Below, one piece after another: positions 36,830 to 46,173 of a stretch of 64,000 nucleotides of DNA; within the stretch, counting starts at the first letter, position 1; each line of letters starts with the position of its first letter. Location: contig NZ_CP020373.1 of the NCBI RefSeq assembly GCF_003957745.1, forward strand, positions 1,984,001 to 2,048,000. The letters are read 5' to 3'. The notes under the pieces were generated by a model. It was not told the origin of the DNA. It saw nothing but the letters and a program-made list of their open reading frames with translations, and searched no databases. Source of the stretch: Shewanella khirikhana. Lineage in GTDB: Bacteria; Pseudomonadota; Gammaproteobacteria; Enterobacterales; Shewanellaceae. A program made the position numbers and the translations under genes.

Positions 36830-38161
36830 TTAACTCCTGATCGCCCAGAATTGCAGTTCAAGATCCGGGATATCTCCTGCGACATGGAAGGCAAAGCCAC
36901 TGGAGTTAGTCAGCATTTCCCAGCTCTTGCTGCTGCGTTCAAGTTGGAAGTAGCTGTAGCCGGCGTGATAGGGCAACTGGCGCGGCGCAACCGGCAGCGG
37001 GATGAGTGGGACGCCTGGCAATTGCAAGGAAATCAGCTCACGAATTTTTTCCACCGAGGCAATTTTGGTCTGCTGCACGAACAACCGCTTAAGCTCTTCA
37101 AGCGGCATACGGGCACGCACAGCCAGGATAAAGTCGGCCTGCTTAACCAGCTCCTGATCCTGGATGGGCGCAACCATAAGTCCATAGTTTCGCTTCTGTA
37201 GCTGCAGTGAAACGGCCTTTGGCTCCAGTACGGTACTGAGTGCCTGGCGCATCATAGACATCAGGCGTAAAAAGCTCCTGACCGGCATGTCGTGGTCATA
37301 TGCTGCAAACTCGGGCGCCATTCGGCTGTCATCGGTAAAGGTAAACAGCTCACCGCAGATCCCTATCAGCTCGCGATAGAGTGCTTCTGGATGCAGCGTT
37401 CTGAGCAAGGACAAATGATTCAGCCGCGGCTGAACCCGATTCAGGGTTTGAAGCAACATAAAATCGGCGACATCTGCCACGCCGCCCTGGCTTGGAGACC
37501 CTAACCGATGGGCAATGTTTCTGGCCCGCTCGCGCACCAAACCTGCCATTTCTGCGAGGAATCGGTACAACGAGGTTACGGCGCGCACATTGAAATGACA
37601 GGGAATAAACGCAGGATCCAGCACCAGGCTGCCATCTGGACGTTTCTCCAGAATGCGGGCAATGGCCAGGTAGCTGAACGCACTGCGGTCATCGCGCTCC
37701 AACATCAGCCGCATACGCACGGGACTGACATCAATGGGGGAAAAATCGCCCTGTTCAGTGTGAATATCCCTGACATCGAAACGTCTTTGCAAATAACGTC
37801 CGGCATCGCTTTCCGATTGCGCCACCTCTTTAATACTGTCGGTACGTAATGGCAACGCCAGGTAGACAATCTGGTTTGCGTACGAGCTATCCGGGATCTC
37901 CAATGCATCGGGCAACACATCTTCCTGGGGAATATTAAACGCCGTACCATCAGGCATAACACCCTTTGCGGTTTGCAACGCGATACGCCCAAAACTCAGA
38001 TATTCTGGGTTTAGTTCCAACCATTCGACGCCATAGAAATAGCCGCCAACGGCGTCGAGCCGGGAGTCAAGCAGGTACTCCTGGTATCGCTGTTGCTGCT
38101 GAAAATGCTGGGGACGGATAAAAAGCCCTTCATTCCAGATCACTCGGTTTCTTGCTGACAT
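36830..38161 (-). CDS. tssK: T6SS baseplate protein TssK (VasE)
   Basis: 443 residues, standard length. TssK trimers link the baseplate to the TssL-TssM membrane complex. The N-terminal signature WNEGLFIRPQHFQQQ and the ARIL/VNLL-like central segments identify the family. The ATG lies 2 nt after the tssJ stop. Confidence 0.95.
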   Translation of the reverse strand: MSARNRVIWNEGLFIRPQHFQQQQRYQEYLLDSRLDAVGGYFYGVEWLELNPEYLSFGRIALQTAKGVMPDGTAFNIPQEDVLPDALEIPDSSYANQIVYLALPLRTDSIKEVAQSESDAGRYLQRRFDVRDIHTEQGDFSPIDVSPVRMRLMLERDDRSAFSYLAIARILEKRPDGSLVLDPAFIPCHFNVRAVTSLYRFLAEMAGLVRERARNIAHRLGSPSQGGVADVADFMLLQTLNRVQPRLNHLSLLRTLHPEALYRELIGICGELFTFTDDSRMAPEFAAYDHDMPVRSFLRLMSMMRQALSTVLEPKAVSLQLQKRNYGLMVAPIQDQELVKQADFILAVRARMPLEELKRLFVQQTKIASVEKIRELISLQLPGVPLIPLPVAPRQLPYHAGYSYFQLERSSKSWEMLTNSSGFAFHVAGDIPDLELQFWAIRS

Positions 38162-38163
38162 GC

Positions 38164-38697
38164 TTATTCCACTTTGTCCAAAATAATGCTGTGGTCATCG
38201 AAGAACATCAGCAAGTGATATTCATGACCTACAGGTTTGATTTTGATAACCTTTTTCCATTGCGATTGTTCTGGCTGACTAAACTTGGCCATCACACCTA
38301 TGTATCTGACATCACCATCAACCTTCATGGGGTCTACAAATTTGAACTGCCCAGGCAGCAAGGTGAAATCACTGTGGTCCACATAGTTGGAACCCAGGGC
38401 CTTTTCGAAATCGGCTATTAAAGAGTCAAAATCCGCAGCCAGAAACTTAGAGTCGTCCTCCAGTTCAAAGACCACCATCTCAATCGGCGTCGGTTCGCCT
38501 TCCGCGTTGGGATTCACTGTCGTTTGCGCATACATGCTGAATGTAAGCAGCGTTTCACGGTCGGTCATTTCCCCAACGGGAATCGAAGGATCCCAAATGA
38601 CCTGGGCGGTTTTTTTGGTAGCGTTCCAGGCTGAACTGCAACCACCCAGCAGAAACAACATCAGTGCAGCGACCGACCAACGGGCCAGACTCTCCAT
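38164..38697 (-). CDS. tssJ: T6SS outer-membrane lipoprotein TssJ (VasD)
   Basis: 177 residues from ATG 38697, overlapping the upstream stop (TGATG). Signal peptide with lipobox LLGGC (Cys about residue 20). The mature part is a transthyretin-like beta-sandwich with the WDPSIPVGEM loop typical of TssJ contact with TssM. Confidence 0.93.
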   Translation of the reverse strand: MESLARWSVAALMLFLLGGCSSAWNATKKTAQVIWDPSIPVGEMTDRETLLTFSMYAQTTVNPNAEGEPTPIEMVVFELEDDSKFLAADFDSLIADFEKALGSNYVDHSDFTLLPGQFKFVDPMKVDGDVRYIGVMAKFSQPEQSQWKKVIKIKPVGHEYHLLMFFDDHSIILDKVE

Positions 38698-40040
38698 CAC
38701 ACAGCCCTCTGCAGTTCCCTGATTTTTTTGTCGTAAGCCTGTTCAAATACTTCCCAGAAAAGTTTGGAGAAGCCCTGTTGGCGTGATGAGGTCAATTCAC
38801 GGTAATAATGCTGGTACATGGTCCAAGACCAACTTTCCGGTTGCTGTCTGCCAATATCACTGGCCTTGCGATATTGGGAAAAGCGGCGCTGAAGCACGTC
38901 AGGCGAAAAGGACGCCAGGATATTTTCCAGTGCTTCACCGATAGCAAAATTTACCGCTTGATTATGGTTGGCAAGGGTTTGCAGGCTTTCACTGATGGCC
39001 GCAGCCGGAGACAAATGCACTTCACTGCGACACTCATCATCAAAGAGGGTACGCACGGTTTCCTCATACCCCAGCCCGAGCCGTAATGGATTGTCTTCAA
39101 TCGGTTGCAGATTCTTATTAATCAGATCATATCGCCCATTACCTGCGTCCAGATGCAGTGAAAGCAAGCCTTTGATAGCGGCTTGCAGCGCGGCCCCCAT
39201 TTCCATCGACAGTGCTTGCTGCTCGTCAACATTGCCGGTTTTCCCAAGTGATACGCCCAAGCCCTTCATCATCGGAACAGCGGCGAGATGTTGCCCACCC
39301 TGTTCTTCCCAATCGGCAAACATTTGGTCCAATTCATTTGGCATAGTTACCTGATCACTGTGTTCCATGTGTACTTCCATTCCTTGATGCTTATGGCCCG
39401 ACAAAGTGATTGCCGAGCGTGGGTCAAAATTGGTATCTGCCTGGCCACCCTGCATTTTACCGACCGCCAACAGGGCTTCCGGCACCAAACCGTGGTTTTC
39501 CACCACTGAGTGACTAGGGGTATCGCCAAGCAACGTTGTCTCGTCGAGTACGCCGAGTTCTGCGTCGAGTGCAAGCAAGGGGTCGTCAATGGCAGGATCG
39601 GTCAGTGTAGCCTCATCTTCAGCCCCCTTTTCTTCAGGCACACACAGCAGAGCGTCATCGGGGACGCCAAGCCAACCTGACAGCTCCCGTCTGGCGTTGT
39701 CTGCACCATGCTGAGCATCCAAAATGGAAGCCCGCACCAGATAAGGCCCAATGGCCAATGAGTCGTTGTCGTTCAGACGTGCCTTCTTGCCGATACCCAA
39801 GGTCTGAGTGGCGCCATTGACACAAAGCGAGCCACAGAGATCTTCGACGCAAAAAGCACCATCTATCATCTGGATACGACAAAAAATGCCCGGAATATCG
39901 CCGGCTCTGTCTCTCAGAACCCAGCGATTGCTACTGGCGGCCCCAATGCTGCCGCCTTCGGCATCCATTTGGATTTGCGGTAACAACCCTGACTCCAGTG
40001 CCTGAGAGTTCACTACATTCAGTGCAATGATTTGCTCCAC
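38697..40040 (-). CDS. T6SS FHA-domain protein (TagH/VasC)
   Basis: 447 residues. A forkhead-associated domain occupies about 25-110; the usual GR and SxxH residues are only partly kept, so phosphothreonine binding may be weak. A long acidic linker (about 130-170) precedes a C-terminal T6SS-type domain (about 240-445). No kinase or phosphatase partner gene (PpkA, PppA) is found in the cluster. Confidence 0.85.
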   Translation of the reverse strand: MEQIIALNVVNSQALESGLLPQIQMDAEGGSIGAASSNRWVLRDRAGDIPGIFCRIQMIDGAFCVEDLCGSLCVNGATQTLGIGKKARLNDNDSLAIGPYLVRASILDAQHGADNARRELSGWLGVPDDALLCVPEEKGAEDEATLTDPAIDDPLLALDAELGVLDETTLLGDTPSHSVVENHGLVPEALLAVGKMQGGQADTNFDPRSAITLSGHKHQGMEVHMEHSDQVTMPNELDQMFADWEEQGGQHLAAVPMMKGLGVSLGKTGNVDEQQALSMEMGAALQAAIKGLLSLHLDAGNGRYDLINKNLQPIEDNPLRLGLGYEETVRTLFDDECRSEVHLSPAAAISESLQTLANHNQAVNFAIGEALENILASFSPDVLQRRFSQYRKASDIGRQQPESWSWTMYQHYYRELTSSRQQGFSKLFWEVFEQAYDKKIRELQRAV

Positions 40041-40050
40041 CGTTCCACTC

Positions 40051-41019
40051 CTATTCTCTAATTTGGATCAAGACCCGCTTCTGGCCGCTGTTGGGCTGTC
40101 CCAGAAAAGATGACCAACCCAGCTGACTGGCGGTGTTACCATCAAGCGTGAGCATCGGGTCTTCGTCGTCCCTGAGAGTTAATTCGAGGTCAAATGCCAT
40201 TTGTTCGCGCAGCACCATCTCTATCAGTCGGCACAGAGACGTAAACTCTCGTCCGGATGGTAATAAATCTCTGAAACGTTCCTGGGTTAACTCATTAATA
40301 CATAGGACAAATTTCCCACTCACATCCGGCGTCTTCTGCCCAAGGAGGCTGGTTCTACCAAGCTGGACGTTGGCTCGTCCCAAGGTACTGCGTTGATCAT
40401 CGGGGATCGGCACCCAGCGAAACTGCCATTCACGGACACTGACGTCGGTTAAATCAAAGCAATGTGCCACGATGCCACTTAACACCTGAGGTGAGCGGCT
40501 ACGTCCGGCCAACATGCCGGCATAAGCCAACATCTTGCTCCAGTTGATGCTGTCGTCCTGACGCAGTGCATCACTGGACAAGCCCACCAGTGCAAACACC
40601 TGGCTGGAAAATGAATCTTTGGCATCATGTTGGAACTGAACGTAATACCTGTACTTACGCCAGCTTCGATACAACAGAGAGGTCAGCCTATTGCTGAAGA
40701 AATCCAGAAAGCGTGCACGTGTTCCCTCCTCATCCTCAATCAACATATCCAACATGTAGTTGGGCAAAGGAGACTGGGCACCACCGAGGCCCATAAAGCA
40801 GGTTTCCAGCTGCAAACGACCATTCTCATGGGTTAACGAAGAAATATCTGCCGCAGCAAAGCCAAGACTTGGGTTGGCACGAAAGCTGAGCTTGGCATCC
40901 CGCTCCCAATCTTCATTCTCTGGATCGTGGCCATGTAGCCGATGCAACAGTTCAACCAACTGGAAAAAGTTGTATTGTCTGTACCGCTCTGGAAAAGCCA
41001 CCCTGGATATATCGGTCAT
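40051..41019 (-). CDS. tssG: T6SS baseplate protein TssG (VasB)
   Basis: About 322 residues from ATG 41019, which overlaps the tssF stop (ATGA); the frame is open to 41052. Conserved YNFFQLVELLHRL near the N-terminus and RFLDFFSNRL plus LVGLSSD blocks. TssG clamps a TssF dimer and recruits TssK in the baseplate wedge. Confidence 0.94.
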   Translation of the reverse strand: MTDISRVAFPERYRQYNFFQLVELLHRLHGHDPENEDWERDAKLSFRANPSLGFAAADISSLTHENGRLQLETCFMGLGGAQSPLPNYMLDMLIEDEEGTRARFLDFFSNRLTSLLYRSWRKYRYYVQFQHDAKDSFSSQVFALVGLSSDALRQDDSINWSKMLAYAGMLAGRSRSPQVLSGIVAHCFDLTDVSVREWQFRWVPIPDDQRSTLGRANVQLGRTSLLGQKTPDVSGKFVLCINELTQERFRDLLPSGREFTSLCRLIEMVLREQMAFDLELTLRDDEDPMLTLDGNTASQLGWSSFLGQPNSGQKRVLIQIRE

Positions 41020-42782
41020 ATCAATGGCTGCTGTCCCAGTTCGAGATCCCATGTATAACTTTCCTTGTTGTGCACATTGATGACCTGCAACTCATGAAAC
41101 GAGTTGATACTGGCGTAAAGCGCGAAGAAGCGATTCAATACAGCGCCGAACAAATACAAGTCACCTTCAGAAGCAAAACACTGTTGATCCAGCCTGAGGA
41201 TGGTTTTAAGCCCCCTGACTGGCAGCCCGCGGATGATCCGCTCTGATGGTCTGGACTCAATAGCCACAATGCCGTCCATTCGCATTCGGGTGACGCGTTC
41301 AGCCTGTCTGTCTACCAAGGCTCTGAAATCGTAACTTCGGATAATGCTGCAAATGGCATCCCGGGAAAGCAGAGACAGGTAGTTCAAAGACAGGTTGGAG
41401 ATAAGCGTCCACAATAAGCTGCCATCCAGCACAGGCCTTACCGGTGCACTGGGTTCAGTAATGTTTTCAAAACTGGTAAAGCTTGGGGAATTGTCGGTCG
41501 CCACACAGATATCGCCCTTACCCAAACGCATTGGCAGCTGCCGATTGGAACAGGTCAACTTAAGCGAAATACATTCATTTACCCCGACACAGGCCGTTTC
41601 ATCTGCACGGACGAACGACAAGAAATGATCCAGACCTTCATGACGCAAACTGGTTTTCACCCGGGTCCGATAGTAGAGCGCGGTCCTATGTCTGCTACGC
41701 TCAACTTCATGCTGGAAACTCTCAAAAGAATGATAAAGGCGTGTTTGTCCCCGATGTCTGCCATCACCTTGCTCAAGCCAACCTTCCACCCTATCGATAC
41801 TGAAGATTTCAAAATGCGCTGGGTGCCGACTGGACGGCATAACGGGGTATTCCACTTTCCGACCAGTTAAATCAATGGGATCAGCATCGTGGTCGAATAA
41901 GTTGATCGCCGGTACACAATAAAGCTGAAATGTATCGTCATTGATGCGTACATCGGCGGGCAAGGTCTTGGTAAAATGGAATCGCAGGGAAAAATCCCCT
42001 TCGAAAAACTCCGGCACTATCTTGGAAAGTGAGCTCACCCTGAAAAAGCGAAAAGCATCGGGAAACGTCAGGTATTCCTGAATAACCCGATAACCGTCAT
42101 ATACGTTTTTGGGGTAAGGCAATACGCTGTCGCTGGGTTCAAATCCCATGGCACGGCAAAATGACCTAGGTACAGAAACACTGTGCTCACCGCAGCGAAA
42201 CTCGATGGAGTCAAGGTAATGGTTCAGCCACAAATACAACATCTGCGCACTGTACGTCTGTCCCCCCAGATAAAACTCCATGCTGTCGAGCAAAATTTGT
42301 TGTAACGACTGTCCGGATTCGACCTTGAATTCCAGCGTGATACTGGATGCTTCTCTGGAATGGACGGCATGGATGTCAACCAGGTTTATTGGGTAAACAT
42401 CCAGTGGCCGACAGGTGCGAAAATGGCAAACCTGACCATCCACAGGATGACTGTCAAGTAGTGTTGCGCCAGCAATGGTTTGCCGTTGAGTGATGCCGCT
42501 GCCAAGCGGAGTGAAGCGTACTATGGTGTAGCTTGGCACTGGCCGCAGATAATTGGGCCAGAGCATATTGATCATCGAATGGGTAAATTCAGGGAAGTCA
42601 TCGTCGATTTTCTCCCTCAGTCGACCGGTCAGAAAGGCAAACCCCTCCAACAACCGCTCGATATCCGGATCGGTATGATTTCCATGAAGATAACGAGCCA
42701 GTTCTGGATGAAGCTGAGAAAATTCCTTCCCCTGCTCCCGTAGAAATGCGAGCTCATCCCTGAAGTATTTATCCTGCGACAA
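41016..42782 (-). CDS. tssF: T6SS baseplate protein TssF (VasA)
   Basis: 588 residues. Signature N-terminal YFRDELAFLREQGKEFSQ followed by HTDPDIERLLEGFAFLTGRL. TTG start 3 nt after the tssE stop; no strong ribosome site, so probably coupled. Forms the baseplate wedge with TssE, TssG and TssK. Confidence 0.95.
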   Translation of the reverse strand: MSQDKYFRDELAFLREQGKEFSQLHPELARYLHGNHTDPDIERLLEGFAFLTGRLREKIDDDFPEFTHSMINMLWPNYLRPVPSYTIVRFTPLGSGITQRQTIAGATLLDSHPVDGQVCHFRTCRPLDVYPINLVDIHAVHSREASSITLEFKVESGQSLQQILLDSMEFYLGGQTYSAQMLYLWLNHYLDSIEFRCGEHSVSVPRSFCRAMGFEPSDSVLPYPKNVYDGYRVIQEYLTFPDAFRFFRVSSLSKIVPEFFEGDFSLRFHFTKTLPADVRINDDTFQLYCVPAINLFDHDADPIDLTGRKVEYPVMPSSRHPAHFEIFSIDRVEGWLEQGDGRHRGQTRLYHSFESFQHEVERSRHRTALYYRTRVKTSLRHEGLDHFLSFVRADETACVGVNECISLKLTCSNRQLPMRLGKGDICVATDNSPSFTSFENITEPSAPVRPVLDGSLLWTLISNLSLNYLSLLSRDAICSIIRSYDFRALVDRQAERVTRMRMDGIVAIESRPSERIIRGLPVRGLKTILRLDQQCFASEGDLYLFGAVLNRFFALYASINSFHELQVINVHNKESYTWDLELGQQPLI

Positions 42783-42785
42783 TTG

Positions 42786-43214
42786 CTAAACCACTCTATA
42801 TCTGCGATTGGCATCCAACAGCAAATCGATTTTCAGCAAGTCTTCCCGATTTGACACCCTCACCCTTCCCTGCAACATAAACTTGAGCAAAACCGGGGTG
42901 GAATCATCATAGAGAACTGTGACTTGCAGTTCCGATAGCCTGGGCTCGTACCGACAAATACACTGGTAGATCCATTGCTGCATCCTGCAACAGAGATCCA
43001 TACTGCCGGCACTGGCATCATTGAAATCGAACAGCCCCATTTCGGGGCAACTCTGACTCTCCCCCACTCTGGTATTGAGCACCCTGGAGATATTGCGCTT
43101 TATCGACTCCAAGGTGTCTCCTACATCCAATACTCGCTCTCGGGGGGAACGTAAGTCGGTTCCCAAACGTTCAAAGAAACCGACGCTGAATGTATTGGAC
43201 TCGTCAAAGGCCAA
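42786..43214 (-). CDS. tssE: T6SS baseplate protein TssE (gp25-like)
   Basis: 142 residues. gp25-like fold with the FFERL start block and a C-terminal basic tail (DANRRYRVV). TTG at 43214 lies 6 nt after the tssC stop, with AGGAG overlapping the tssC end. It nucleates sheath assembly at the baseplate. Confidence 0.92.
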   Translation of the reverse strand: MAFDESNTFSVGFFERLGTDLRSPRERVLDVGDTLESIKRNISRVLNTRVGESQSCPEMGLFDFNDASAGSMDLCCRMQQWIYQCICRYEPRLSELQVTVLYDDSTPVLLKFMLQGRVRVSNREDLLKIDLLLDANRRYRVV

Positions 43215-43220
43215 GGAGGG

Positions 43221-44696
43221 TTACTCCTGATCCAAACGACCTACCAGGGAGAGCTCAAAATTGGCTCCCATGTACTTAAAGTGGGGACGAACTGCCATGG
43301 AAACCTGATACCAACCCGGATCGCCCTGCACATCCTTCACTTCAATACGTGCAGCACGAAGTGGACGGCGGCTACGAACATCTGCCGGAGGGTTCTCCTG
43401 ATCGGCTACGTACTGCCTAATCCAGTTGTTCAGTTCACGTTCCAAATCCTGACGTTCTTTCCATGCACCAATCTGTTCGCGCTGCAGCACTTTGATGTAG
43501 TGAGCAAGGCGGTTGATGATCATCATGTAAGGGATTTGAGTACCCAACTTGTAGTTGGTCTCCGCTTCCTTACCTTCTTTAGTGTTAGGGAACACCTTGG
43601 GCTTCTGAATTGAATTTGCAGAGAAAAACGCCGCATTGTCGCTTCCCTTACGCATTGTCAGTGAGATAAAGCCTTCATCAGCAAGTTCGAACTCTTTACG
43701 ATCTGTGATCAGAACTTCTGTAGGGATTTTGCTTTCCAACGCGCCCATTGATTCAAAAACATGTACCGGCAAGTCATCAACGGAACCACCACTTTGCGGC
43801 CCAATAATATTTGGGCACCAGCGGTAACGGGCAAAGCTCTCAGTGAGACGGGTAGCAAGAGCGAAAGCTGTGTTACCCCAAAGATAATGCTCGTGACTGG
43901 CCGATACATCTTCACGGTAATTGAAACTACGGACGGGATTATCGACCGGATCGTAAGGCACTCGCAGCAGGAACCGAGGCGCAGTCAAACCAATGTAACG
44001 CGCATCTTCTGACTCACGCAGCCCGCGCCACTTGGTGTACTTAGGGCTCTCAAATGCAGCCTTTAAATCCTTGATATTAGGTAATTCCTCAAAGGACTCG
44101 ACACCAAAAAACTCGTGGGAAACGGACGACAGGAACGGCGCGTGAGCCATTGCTCCCACAGAACCAACATACTGAAGCAGCTTCATATCCTGGCTTGATG
44201 GGGAAAAGGCATAGTTACCTACGATTGCTGCAACCGGCTCACCGCCAAACTGGCCATAGCCAGCGGAGTATACGTGCTTGTAAAGACCGGACTGAGCCGT
44301 TTCAGGCGAAAACTCAAAATCATCCAACAGCTCGTCTTTTGTGACGTGCAGCATTTCAATTTTGATATTTTCACGAAAATCTGTGCGGTCAATCAGCAAC
44401 TTCAGACTGCGCCAGGCGGACTCCATCTGCTGGAATTTTTCGTTGTGTAAAATCGCATCCATTTGGCTGCTGATTTTACGGTCAAGTTCGACGAGCATCT
44501 TGTCAACCAAGGCTTTATTGACAGGCTCTTCGCTGTTGTCAGTACGCAGCAGGTTTGCGACAAACGCGGCAACGCCCTTACGGGCTATGTCATAACCTTC
44601 GTCTACAGGTGTGATCTTGGACTGCTCCATGATTTGATCGAGCAGGTTCACATTGGCAGACGGTGCCAATGCTTCTGATTGAGATTGAACATCCAT
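43221..44696 (-). CDS. tssC: T6SS sheath large subunit TssC (VipB)
   Basis: 491 residues from ATG 44696, which has AAGGAA 7 nt upstream; the frame is open to 44735 but the upstream part lacks homology. Conserved features: ESAWRSLKLLIDRTDF, and RFLLRVPYDPVDN near the middle. It co-assembles with TssB into the contractile sheath. It is 65 nt from tssB. Confidence 0.97.
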   Translation of the reverse strand: MDVQSQSEALAPSANVNLLDQIMEQSKITPVDEGYDIARKGVAAFVANLLRTDNSEEPVNKALVDKMLVELDRKISSQMDAILHNEKFQQMESAWRSLKLLIDRTDFRENIKIEMLHVTKDELLDDFEFSPETAQSGLYKHVYSAGYGQFGGEPVAAIVGNYAFSPSSQDMKLLQYVGSVGAMAHAPFLSSVSHEFFGVESFEELPNIKDLKAAFESPKYTKWRGLRESEDARYIGLTAPRFLLRVPYDPVDNPVRSFNYREDVSASHEHYLWGNTAFALATRLTESFARYRWCPNIIGPQSGGSVDDLPVHVFESMGALESKIPTEVLITDRKEFELADEGFISLTMRKGSDNAAFFSANSIQKPKVFPNTKEGKEAETNYKLGTQIPYMMIINRLAHYIKVLQREQIGAWKERQDLERELNNWIRQYVADQENPPADVRSRRPLRAARIEVKDVQGDPGWYQVSMAVRPHFKYMGANFELSLVGRLDQE

Positions 44697-44761
44697 GAAA
44701 AATTTCCTTGGTGAAACAGTAATCTGTCGACCCATGCCGACTACAAAGGGCGAAATCGGTC

Positions 44762-45256
44762 TCAGTTTTCCAGTGATTGCAGCTCACTTAAGAGCGCCTC
44801 ACGGGATTCTTCTGACGCAATCAGATCCTGAAGCTTTGCACGAAATGCAGGGATGTTACCCAATGGCCCTTTGAGAGCGACCAGGGCTTCACGCAGCTCA
44901 ATTAACTTTTGCAATTCAGGTACCTGAGCAGCAACAGCGTCCGGAGTGAAGTCACGCATTGATTCAAACTTGAGATCAATCGAAAGCTCAGCACCGTCAG
45001 CGGCATCTTCACTAAGCTTATTGTCGACATTGGCTGAGATAGAAAGTTGTGCTTCTTTCATGACAGATTCAAAGTTCGATTTATCTACCTGAATTGCCTT
45101 TCTATCTTCCAGCACCGCCTCATCGGGATGGCCTTTATAGTCACCCAACACTAATAATTTAAGGGGCAGTTCGAGTTCTTGCTGTTGATCGCCAGTGGCG
45201 GGAACATACTTGATGTTGATGCGCTCTTTAGGCGCAACAGAACCATTTTTTGACAT
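44762..45256 (-). CDS. tssB: T6SS sheath small subunit TssB (VipA)
   Basis: 164 residues from ATG 45256 (GGAGG 11 nt upstream; ATG 45274 is possible). Conserved RINIKYVP start and LPLKLLVLGDYKG, FESVMKEAQL blocks. First gene of the main structural operon; the roughly 750 bases upstream are AT-rich and gene-free. Confidence 0.96.
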   Translation of the reverse strand: MSKNGSVAPKERINIKYVPATGDQQQELELPLKLLVLGDYKGHPDEAVLEDRKAIQVDKSNFESVMKEAQLSISANVDNKLSEDAADGAELSIDLKFESMRDFTPDAVAAQVPELQKLIELREALVALKGPLGNIPAFRAKLQDLIASEESREALLSELQSLEN

Positions 45257-45311
45257 GGTATTGGTAACCTCCATTTTACAACTTTAAGATGCCATTCCTT
45301 TCAACGCGAAT

Positions 45312-45339
45312 TAAATAACAATTAAAAAGCATGGGTCAA
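45312..45339 (-). promoter_or_regulatory. Weak sigma-70-like promoter candidate for the tss operon
   Basis: TTGACC, 16-nt spacer, TATTTA on the minus strand, about 55 nt upstream of tssB. The -35 is good but the -10 is poor. The surroundings are very AT-rich, so chance matches are likely. Confidence 0.3.
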
Positions 45340-46034
45340 GACGATTTAGTTTTCACATCTAAAATAATTCTAAAGTTCGATATTTATGATAATGAATTTA
45401 AATAATCGATTGCTATAAAAAATAAATTAAAATCAGATCATTTATTTATATATCAACAATTTAGCCAACACCCACACAAAGGAATCTCACGAACTATATG
45501 TGTTATCAGTATAACCATACGGAATAAGCCGCTGAATATTCATCATGACAAAGATCGCCTTTGATTAATATAAAGGTATTTAAATAAAAATAAGCACATC
45601 ACTAGGTATTACACCCATAAAGGCATAACTTCAGAAATAACACACCCAACATTACTATTTTAAAAAATCCACAAGAAACATTATTTAAACAATTATAAAA
45701 CATAGAGGGTGGGTTTTAAGAACATAAATCGATGAAACGTATCGCCCGACAGAAAACTAAAAGACATTAACTAAAACTTAAATTTGAGTAATTAACCATG
45801 TTATTTCAATAGCCTCCATATTTATTGGGATCATAATGAACGACACTAACTATTCGCTGGGTATTATCCCAATACAGACTGCCACTCGCGAGATAACACA
45901 AGCGGCTGCCCCTGCCATAAGCAACCTATACCAATTGACTCAGAAACATCAGGATTCTTGACTAAGTGCCAACGCCACATGCTGCTCACCAAGAGATGAA
46001 CTAAATTCACGCCCGGTCTTATAGCTCACGCCAT
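45340..46034. other. AT-rich, gene-free leader region of the T6SS operon
   Basis: About 700 bases with markedly higher A+T than either flank and no credible coding frame. It probably holds the regulatory region of the main tss operon; such AT-rich leaders are typical H-NS targets. No convincing sigma-54 box was found. Confidence 0.5.
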
Positions 46035-46151
46035 TGCTGGCCAAAGGCAATACCCTGCCCCGCGGCGTAAAGTAACGGCGCAGACAGAAGCGCGGCCAAA
46101 CTGCGGCCAAACGCGCAGCAAAAAGCCCGGCGTTGCCGGGCTTTTGTGTAT
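46035..46151 (+). repeat. Right copy of the island-flanking direct repeat (headless gene 3' end)
   Basis: Encodes LLAKGNTLPRGVK and stop, as at the end of the gene at 9890-10255, then the same terminator. An in-frame stop (46022-46024) occurs just upstream, so the remnant is not expressed as the intact protein. The three base differences in the coding part are all synonymous. Confidence 0.85.
46121..46146. terminator. Intrinsic terminator in the right repeat
   Basis: AAAAGCCCGG CGTT GCCGGGCTTTT, a copy of the hairpin at 10298-10324. It lies just beyond the stop of the minus-strand gene 46174-46641 and can serve it. Confidence 0.8.
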
Positions 46152-46173
46152 TAACAATGTGCAAACCTTAACT

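Larger units (their letters stand above)
10215..46151. mobile_element. Genomic island carrying the T6SS, bounded by direct repeats
   Basis: Everything between the two repeat copies is accessory (T6SS structure, effectors, immunity, mobile-element debris). Both outer flanks are conserved core genes. The left repeat is part of an intact gene and the right repeat is a headless remnant. That is the pattern left when DNA enters at the 3' end of a gene and supplies a replacement 3' end. No integrase, tRNA or mobility gene is visible, so the mechanism (site-specific or homologous) is inferred. Confidence 0.5.

Noticed and set aside
45857..45872. GG-N10-GC pair resembling a sigma-54 promoter upstream of tssB
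   Set aside because: Only the core dinucleotides fit; the flanking TGGCAC and TTGCA context is missing and it is about 600 nt from tssB.
10215..46151. Integrase-driven element with tRNA attachment site
   Set aside because: No tRNA gene and no tyrosine or serine recombinase is seen anywhere in the island, so only the repeat-bounded island is claimed.
45949..46164. 71-codon minus-strand open frame
   Set aside because: It lies antisense over the repeated gene end and terminator; the true coding sense of that stretch is the plus strand.
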